Assembly (NCBI RefSeq): GCF_000152905.1
Contig: NZ_CH672416.1
Location: 392,398 to 456,397, forward strand
Direction: 5' to 3'
DNA length: 64,000 bases
DNA from: Nitrobacter sp. Nb-311A
Lineage (GTDB): Bacteria > Pseudomonadota > Alphaproteobacteria > Rhizobiales > Xanthobacteraceae
Every line of letters begins with the position of its first letter. Positions within the stretch are counted from its first letter, which is position 1. A model generated the notes under the pieces. That model saw only the letters and a program-made list of their open reading frames with translations, was not told the DNA's origin and did no database searches. A program made the position numbers and the translations under genes. Of the stretch, positions 59,733 to 64,000 are shown piece by piece.

Positions 59733-60434
59733 ATGAGAAACGGTCAGAATAACAACAAGCGGATGCGGAACCGGAATAACAATAATAATAACAATAACAA
59801 CCGGCGCGGCCAAAACCCGATGACACGGGTTTTCGAATCCAACGGTCCCGACATCAAGATCCGCGGCACCGCCTCTCACGTCGCCGAGAAATACGTCCAA
59901 CTCGCCCGCGACGCTCGCTCATCCGGCGATCCCGTGGCGGCAGAAAACTACTATCAACATGCCGAGCATTATTTCCGCCTGATCGCCGCGGCGCAGGAAC
60001 AGTTTCGCCAGAGCCAGCCGCAGCAACAGCCGCGAATCGACGTCGACGCCACAGAGGAAGCGGGGGACGATGACGGCGAAAACTACTCGAATTTTGGCGC
60101 GGAGCCCGGCTTCGTTCCGGTTCAGCAACCGCGCGATCAGCAGCAGCGCGAGGCGCAACCCTACCAGCGCGATCAGCAGCAGCCCCGGGAATACCGTCAG
60201 CCGCAGCCGGCGATACAGCCCGCCGACAATGGCGGTGTCGACCGCCTCCCGTCCTTCATTACGGGATCGCAGCCGCAGGTGAACGGTGGCCGGTTCGAAG
60301 GCAACGGCCATCAGGGCGGAGAGCGCAGCGACCGCTTCCCGCCACGCCGCCGCCGACGTCCGCATGGCCCGCGTCCCGACAGCATGGTGCAGCCGCCGGC
60401 TCCGAGCGAGGACTTCAATCCCGGCAACGAATAG
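59733..60434 (+). CDS. DUF4167 family protein with Asn-rich N-terminus
   Basis: A 233-residue protein. The first 30 residues are an Asn/Arg tract encoded by an AAC/AAT run. The conserved DUF4167 core follows: FESNGPDIKIRGTASHVAEKY, then LARDARSSGDPVAAENYYQHAEHYFRLI. The rest is Gln/Pro/Arg-rich and probably disordered. Alphaproteobacterial family of unknown function, plausibly RNA- or nucleic-acid-binding by composition. Confidence 0.88.
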   Translation: MRNGQNNNKRMRNRNNNNNNNNNRRGQNPMTRVFESNGPDIKIRGTASHVAEKYVQLARDARSSGDPVAAENYYQHAEHYFRLIAAAQEQFRQSQPQQQPRIDVDATEEAGDDDGENYSNFGAEPGFVPVQQPRDQQQREAQPYQRDQQQPREYRQPQPAIQPADNGGVDRLPSFITGSQPQVNGGRFEGNGHQGGERSDRFPPRRRRRPHGPRPDSMVQPPAPSEDFNPGNE

Positions 60435-60493
60435 CGATCCGCCGCTTCACCCCTTCTTCGTGAGCGAAAACATCCGGATCACGATCCGATATA

Positions 60494-61234
60494 TCACTCC
60501 TCGGCGTTACACGAGGACGGCGCAAGCGCCGGCGGCAACACCGGCATCAACCGGCTATGCTCCCGTTTCGCGGCGAGGGGCCGATAAACCTGTTTGGTTG
60601 CCTCAACGAGGTGAACGCCTGCAAATGGCAGCGACAGCGCCGCGCCGATGCGCTCCCACACGGCGGCCGATCGCAGGAACCAGCCGCCATTGATCGGCGG
60701 GACGAACAAAGCCTCACCCCAGGCGGACGGCGTGAACCATGTCTGTCGCAGCAGTTGAGTGATCTGCGAGCGGGAATAAGGCTGACCGTGGCCGAACGGC
60801 GTTGTGTCGGTCCGGGTCCAGATACCGCGACGATTGGGAACCACCACCATCATTCGACCGGACGGCGAAAGAATGCGCCACACCTCGCGGAGCAGGCTTT
60901 GCGGATCGTCCGACACTTCCAGCGCATGAACCAGCAAGATCCGGTCTGCAACCGCATCCTGCAGCGGCAACGAAAATTCGTCGACCAAGGCCGCCAGCGC
61001 CGGCCGCGCCGTCGGCCATTTCAGCACGCCTTGCGCCGCCGGCATCAAGGCGATGCAGCGCTCGCATTCCTCCCGAAACAAACCGAGGTAAGGAGTCGGA
61101 TAGCCGAGGCCGACCACGCACTGCCCCTCCAGGCTCGGCCAGTGTGCATGAATGGCGCGATTGATCAGCCGCCGTGCCACGATGCCGAGACGCTGCGAGT
61201 AGAAGTCACGAAGGTCGATGACGTCGATCGCCAT
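60494..61234 (-). CDS. class I SAM-dependent methyltransferase
   Basis: A 246-residue protein beginning AIDVIDLRDFYSQRLGIVAR. The methyltransferase part covers VVGLGYPTPYLGLFREE (a modified motif I), DRILLVHALEVSDDPQSLL and GRMMVVVPNRRGIWTRTDTTPFGHG. Motif I lacks the typical GxGxG, so the fold is inferred from later motifs. ATG 61234 is preferred to ATG 61243 because related proteins start there. Near gloB but divergent. Confidence 0.78.
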   Translation of the reverse strand: MAIDVIDLRDFYSQRLGIVARRLINRAIHAHWPSLEGQCVVGLGYPTPYLGLFREECERCIALMPAAQGVLKWPTARPALAALVDEFSLPLQDAVADRILLVHALEVSDDPQSLLREVWRILSPSGRMMVVVPNRRGIWTRTDTTPFGHGQPYSRSQITQLLRQTWFTPSAWGEALFVPPINGGWFLRSAAVWERIGAALSLPFAGVHLVEATKQVYRPLAAKREHSRLMPVLPPALAPSSCNAEE

Positions 61235-61562
61235 GTTCCACATCTATCATGTTGCCGGCAGGTAGGGCACCCCCGCTTTGCCTGATTTGTACAATCATAA
61301 ACTGCTGTTAACGGCTTGTTTCACCACGGAATTACCTATGCTATAGCGCTTCCGAGCGAGCATGTCCTCATAGGTCGCCGATGGGACGGCTACGGTTCGT
61401 GCAGGAGTGCGCGTCAAAACAAGGCTCGAACCGGCTTAACTCCATCAAAGCCGGAGTAGTTCTAATCTGACTTCCCGGAGTTCGCGTCATTTCCCGCAAG
61501 TCCGTCCAGCGAACTTCGCAGCCGGGACACTCGCGTCGACCTCTCGGACTCACGGAGACGAC
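61235..61562. other. divergent region between methyltransferase and gloB, with a degenerate family-A repeat
   Basis: About 61341-61460 contains CTATAGCGCTTCCGAGCGAG, GCGCGTCAAAACAAGGC and an AACCGGCTTAACTCCATCAAAGCCGG-type palindrome, a strongly diverged repeat copy. Promoters of both genes must lie here but none stands out. Confidence 0.5.
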
Positions 61563-62330
61563 ATGACCGCCGACATCCGCCTGTTCACCTGTCTCACCGA
61601 TAATTTCGGCGTCCTGATTCACGATCCCGCAGCCAATGCGACCGCCGCGATCGATGCGCCGGAGGCTGAGCCAATCATCCAGGCGCTGGATCGCGAAGGC
61701 TGGGCGTTGACCGATATTCTGGTTACCCATCATCACAGCGATCATGTCGGCGGCGTCGCGGAACTGAAACAGAAATACAATTGCCGGGTGGTCGCACCGC
61801 ATGACAAGGGCGCCGGAATCGCCAACGTCGATCTGCGGGTCGGTCAGGGCGACATCGTCAAGGTCGGAACGCTGCTGGGACGCGTGCTGGAAACGCCCGG
61901 TCATACGCTGGACCACGTCAGTTACGTGTTCGACGATGAGAAGGTAGTATTCGCCGCCGATACCCTGTTCTCGATCGGCTGCGGCCGGGTGTTCGAGGGC
62001 ACCCATCCGATGATGTGGGATTCGCTTTTGAAGCTGCGCGCGCTGCCGGACAGTTTCCGGCTTTACTGCGGCCACGAATATACCGCATCGAACGTGAAAT
62101 TCGCGCTGACCATCGAACCCAACAATCCGGCGCTGAAGGCCCGCGCCGAGGAGGTCGCGCGGCTGCGCGCCGAGGGCAAGCCGACGGTACCGACCCTGAT
62201 GGGCGAGGAGAAAAAAGCCAACGTATTCCTGCGCGCCGACGATCCCGCCGTGGCGGCCGGAGTGCATATGAAGGGAGCCAGCGGAGCTGAGGTTTTCGCC
62301 GAGCTACGCGAACGCAAGAACAAGTCGTGA
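61563..62330 (+). CDS. gloB: hydroxyacylglutathione hydrolase (glyoxalase II)
   Basis: A 255-residue metallo-beta-lactamase-fold enzyme that hydrolyses S-D-lactoylglutathione in methylglyoxal detoxification. Metal motif THHHSDHVGG near 57-66, further ligands in ETPGHTLDHVSYV (His), VVFAADTLFSIGCGRVFEG (Asp) and YCGHEYTASNVKFA (His). The C-terminal glutathione-binding domain ends with FAELRERKNK. Confidence 0.95.
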   Translation: MTADIRLFTCLTDNFGVLIHDPAANATAAIDAPEAEPIIQALDREGWALTDILVTHHHSDHVGGVAELKQKYNCRVVAPHDKGAGIANVDLRVGQGDIVKVGTLLGRVLETPGHTLDHVSYVFDDEKVVFAADTLFSIGCGRVFEGTHPMMWDSLLKLRALPDSFRLYCGHEYTASNVKFALTIEPNNPALKARAEEVARLRAEGKPTVPTLMGEEKKANVFLRADDPAVAAGVHMKGASGAEVFAELRERKNKS

Positions 62331-62435
62331 GTAGAGCATTGTCCGGCGAAGCGGATACCGGTTCGCGTGAAGAAGATACAACCAGACAATCGTTTCCAAG
62401 GCATGGTCCGATTCAACTTGATCGGATCATGCCCT
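62331..62435. repeat. dispersed intergenic repeat, family A
   Basis: TAGAGCATTGTCCGGCGAAG, CGGATACCGGTTCGCGTGAAG and a terminal palindrome GGTCCGATTCAACTTGATCGGATC-type, ending CATGCCCTAG. Between convergent gloB and truA. Confidence 0.65.
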
Positions 62436-63171
62436 AGTAATCGACCCGCACAAGGTACAATCCGTCGGGCGGTGCCACCGGCCCGCAGGCTTCGCGCCGC
62501 CGCGCGGCCAACGCGCTGGACAAATCATCGGCGCTCCAACGGCCATGCCCGACCCACACCAGGGATCCTACCATCGAGCGCACCTGACTGTGCAGGTACG
62601 AACGAGCCAAAGTGATGATGCTGACGTTATCGCCGTTCCTGACAACGTCGAGTTGATCGAGCGTTTTTTCCGGCGACTTCGCCTGACATTCGGTGTCGCG
62701 AAAGGTCGTGAAATCGTGCTTGCCGAGCAGCCGTTGCGCGGCATCGTGCATCGCCTCGGTGTCGAGCGGCCGGGGGACGCGCCAGACGCGGCCCACGTCG
62801 ATTGCGAGATTGGCGCGGCGATTGGCGATACGATAAATGTAATGTCGCCTGCGCGCCGAAAAGCGCGCCTCGAAGCTGTCGGGCACGATCTCGGCTTCGA
62901 GCACGCCGATCGGATGCGGGCGCAGGTGCGCATTAAGCCCGTCACGCAGCCGGTCCGGCGCGAAGTGCTTGGCGATGTCGCAATGCGCCACCTGCGCCAG
63001 CGCATGGACGCCTGCATCGGTGCGGCCCGCGCCATGCACGCGGACGCAGTCACCGCAAATCGCCTTGACCGCCGCCTCCAGTGCGCCCTGCACCGAGGGA
63101 CCATTGTCCTGGTACTGCCAGCCGCAGAACGGACCACCGTCATATTCGATGGTGAGCCTGTAGCGAGGCAT
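62434..63171 (-). CDS. truA: tRNA pseudouridine(38-40) synthase TruA
   Basis: A 245-residue enzyme modifying U38-U40 in the tRNA anticodon stem-loop. Catalytic Asp in [17 protein letters not shown]; other segments [26 protein letters not shown] and FLHSQVRSM-like [17 protein letters not shown] 63171 overlaps the fmt stop by one base (TGATG), so it is translated from the fmt transcript; the frame upstream is antisense-like extension. Confidence 0.96.
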   Translation of the reverse strand: MPRYRLTIEYDGGPFCGWQYQDNGPSVQGALEAAVKAICGDCVRVHGAGRTDAGVHALAQVAHCDIAKHFAPDRLRDGLNAHLRPHPIGVLEAEIVPDSFEARFSARRRHYIYRIANRRANLAIDVGRVWRVPRPLDTEAMHDAAQRLLGKHDFTTFRDTECQAKSPEKTLDQLDVVRNGDNVSIITLARSYLHSQVRSMVGSLVWVGHGRWSADDLSSALAARRREACGPVAPPDGLYLVRVDY

Positions 63172-64000
63172 CAGACGAGCCGCAGCGGCAACGTCAGCGG
63201 CGTGCCGTTCAGAAAGGCCCTCGCCTTCATCGGCGGCTTTCCGGCGCGCTGCAATTCGAGAACGCGGATCGCACCCTCGCCGCACGCGATCGTCAGGCGA
63301 TCGTCGAGAAGGTCCCCCGGTGATCCCGCGCCATCCGCCACCTCACAACGCAGGATCTTCACGCGCGTGGGCTCGCCGTCGACCGGCATCTCGCACCAGG
63401 CGCCCGGAAACGGCGACAGGCCATGAATGTGGCGCAGCACCTCACATGCGGGCCTGTTCCAGTCGATGCGGGCTTCCGCCTTGTCGATCTTGGCGGCGTA
63501 GGTGACGCCTTGTTCGCTCTGCCTGGTCAGAGGCAACTCGCCGCGCGACAGCGCGTCCATGGCCCGCACCATCAGATCAGCCCCGAGCGGCGCCAGCGCG
63601 TCATGCAGATCGGATGCGGTCATCGCATCGGTGACAGGGAGTCCCGAGGTCAGGGCGACATCGCCGGTATCGAGGCCGGCATCCATCTTCATGACCATGA
63701 CGCCGCTTTCGGCGTCGCCGGTCATGATGGCGCGGTTGATCGGTGCGGCGCCGCGCCAACGCGGCAGCAATGATGCGTGCAGATTGTAGCAACCGTATCT
63801 CGGCGCATCGAGGATCGCCTGCGGCAGGATCATGCCGTAGGCCACAACGACCGCCGCATCGGCGGCGAACGATTGAAACTCAAGCAGCGCCTCCGGCGTC
63901 TTCAGTGTTTTCGGCGTCAGAACCGGAATGCCGAGGCGCTGCGCTTCCCGCGCCACGGGTGTCGGTCGCAGCTTCATGCCGCGGCCCGCGGCTCTCGCCT
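63171..64000 (-). CDS. fmt: methionyl-tRNA formyltransferase, 5' end cut by the window
   Basis: Formylates initiator Met-tRNA. The visible 276 codons carry [38 protein letters not shown], the active-site [19 protein letters not shown] (His and Asn region) and the C-terminal OB-like domain ([25 protein letters not shown]). The reading frame continues off the right edge ([14 protein letters not shown] is internal), so roughly the first 35-40 residues are missing. The ATG inside this segment (63975-63977) is not the start. Downstream truA overlaps by one base. Confidence 0.95.
   Translation of the reverse strand, partial: ARAAGRGMKLRPTPVAREAQRLGIPVLTPKTLKTPEALLEFQSFAADAAVVVAYGMILPQAILDAPRYGCYNLHASLLPRWRGAAPINRAIMTGDAESGVMVMKMDAGLDTGDVALTSGLPVTDAMTASDLHDALAPLGADLMVRAMDALSRGELPLTRQSEQGVTYAAKIDKAEARIDWNRPACEVLRHIHGLSPFPGAWCEMPVDGEPTRVKILRCEVADGAGSPGDLLDDRLTIACGEGAIRVLELQRAGKPPMKARAFLNGTPLTLPLRLV

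Overview
The window looks like chromosomal DNA of a high-GC alphaproteobacterium of the Bradyrhizobium / Rhodopseudomonas / Nitrobacter group. The evidence is gene content and order: a Suv3-like helicase, S4 protein, FdxA and CarD in a row; aroK-aroB near xerD; CobS/CobT of aerobic cobalt chelation; DUF2336 next to PilZ; ubiG back to back with lysC; and a DUF4167 protein close to prmC. Several families of short dispersed intergenic repeats, familiar from that group, support this. I cannot fix the genus from sequence alone.

Bases 1 to about 12,650 are accessory DNA. By eye most of it is less GC-rich than the rest and it holds no housekeeping gene. It opens with two tightly spaced genes that together resemble a reduced DNA polymerase III clamp loader: a DnaX-like ATPase with intact Walker A, zinc-knuckle cysteines and DEAH box, and a larger protein whose C-terminal half looks like delta-prime (HolB) and whose N-terminal half may be delta-like (HolA). 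This pair is my best candidate for an undescribed system. It is followed by a small unknown gene on the other strand, an 827-residue helicase with a C-terminal PD-(D/E)XK nuclease (reminiscent of the antiphage protein Hna), and a compact three-gene operon ending in an AbiU2-like HEPN protein. An IS5-family element with CTAG target duplications then splits a small membrane-protein gene whose frame is restored exactly when the element is removed. The arrangement suggests a defence-type island.

From 12,674 onward the window reads as core chromosome, starting with an unusual Cox11(CtaG)-cytochrome c fusion and tRNA-Arg(CCU). Envelope and stress genes follow (YidB-like, GlsB-like, a secreted nuclease-like protein, an M48 lipoprotein protease), then the helicase-S4-fdxA-carD cluster, a DUF3108 protein and rpmB. 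The 26-32 kb stretch has a phytase-like esterase, cobT and cobS, a polyhydroxyalkanoate-associated protein, a J-domain protein and BolA. The 32-42 kb stretch has DUF2336-PilZ, a CNNM/CorC-type protein, aroB-aroK, xerD, accA and an L,D-transpeptidase lipoprotein.

The 42-64 kb stretch holds secA, a parvulin, argJ-mutT, an NDUFAF5-like methyltransferase, comF, a nitrilase-family amidase coupled to a tandemly duplicated DUF1178 gene, ubiG, lysC, ptsP, prfA-prmC (a release factor and the enzyme that methylates it), DUF4167, a methyltransferase, gloB, and truA-fmt, with fmt running off the right edge. Many genes are translationally coupled by 1-4 bp overlaps. Intergenic spaces are repeatedly occupied by three dispersed repeat families.
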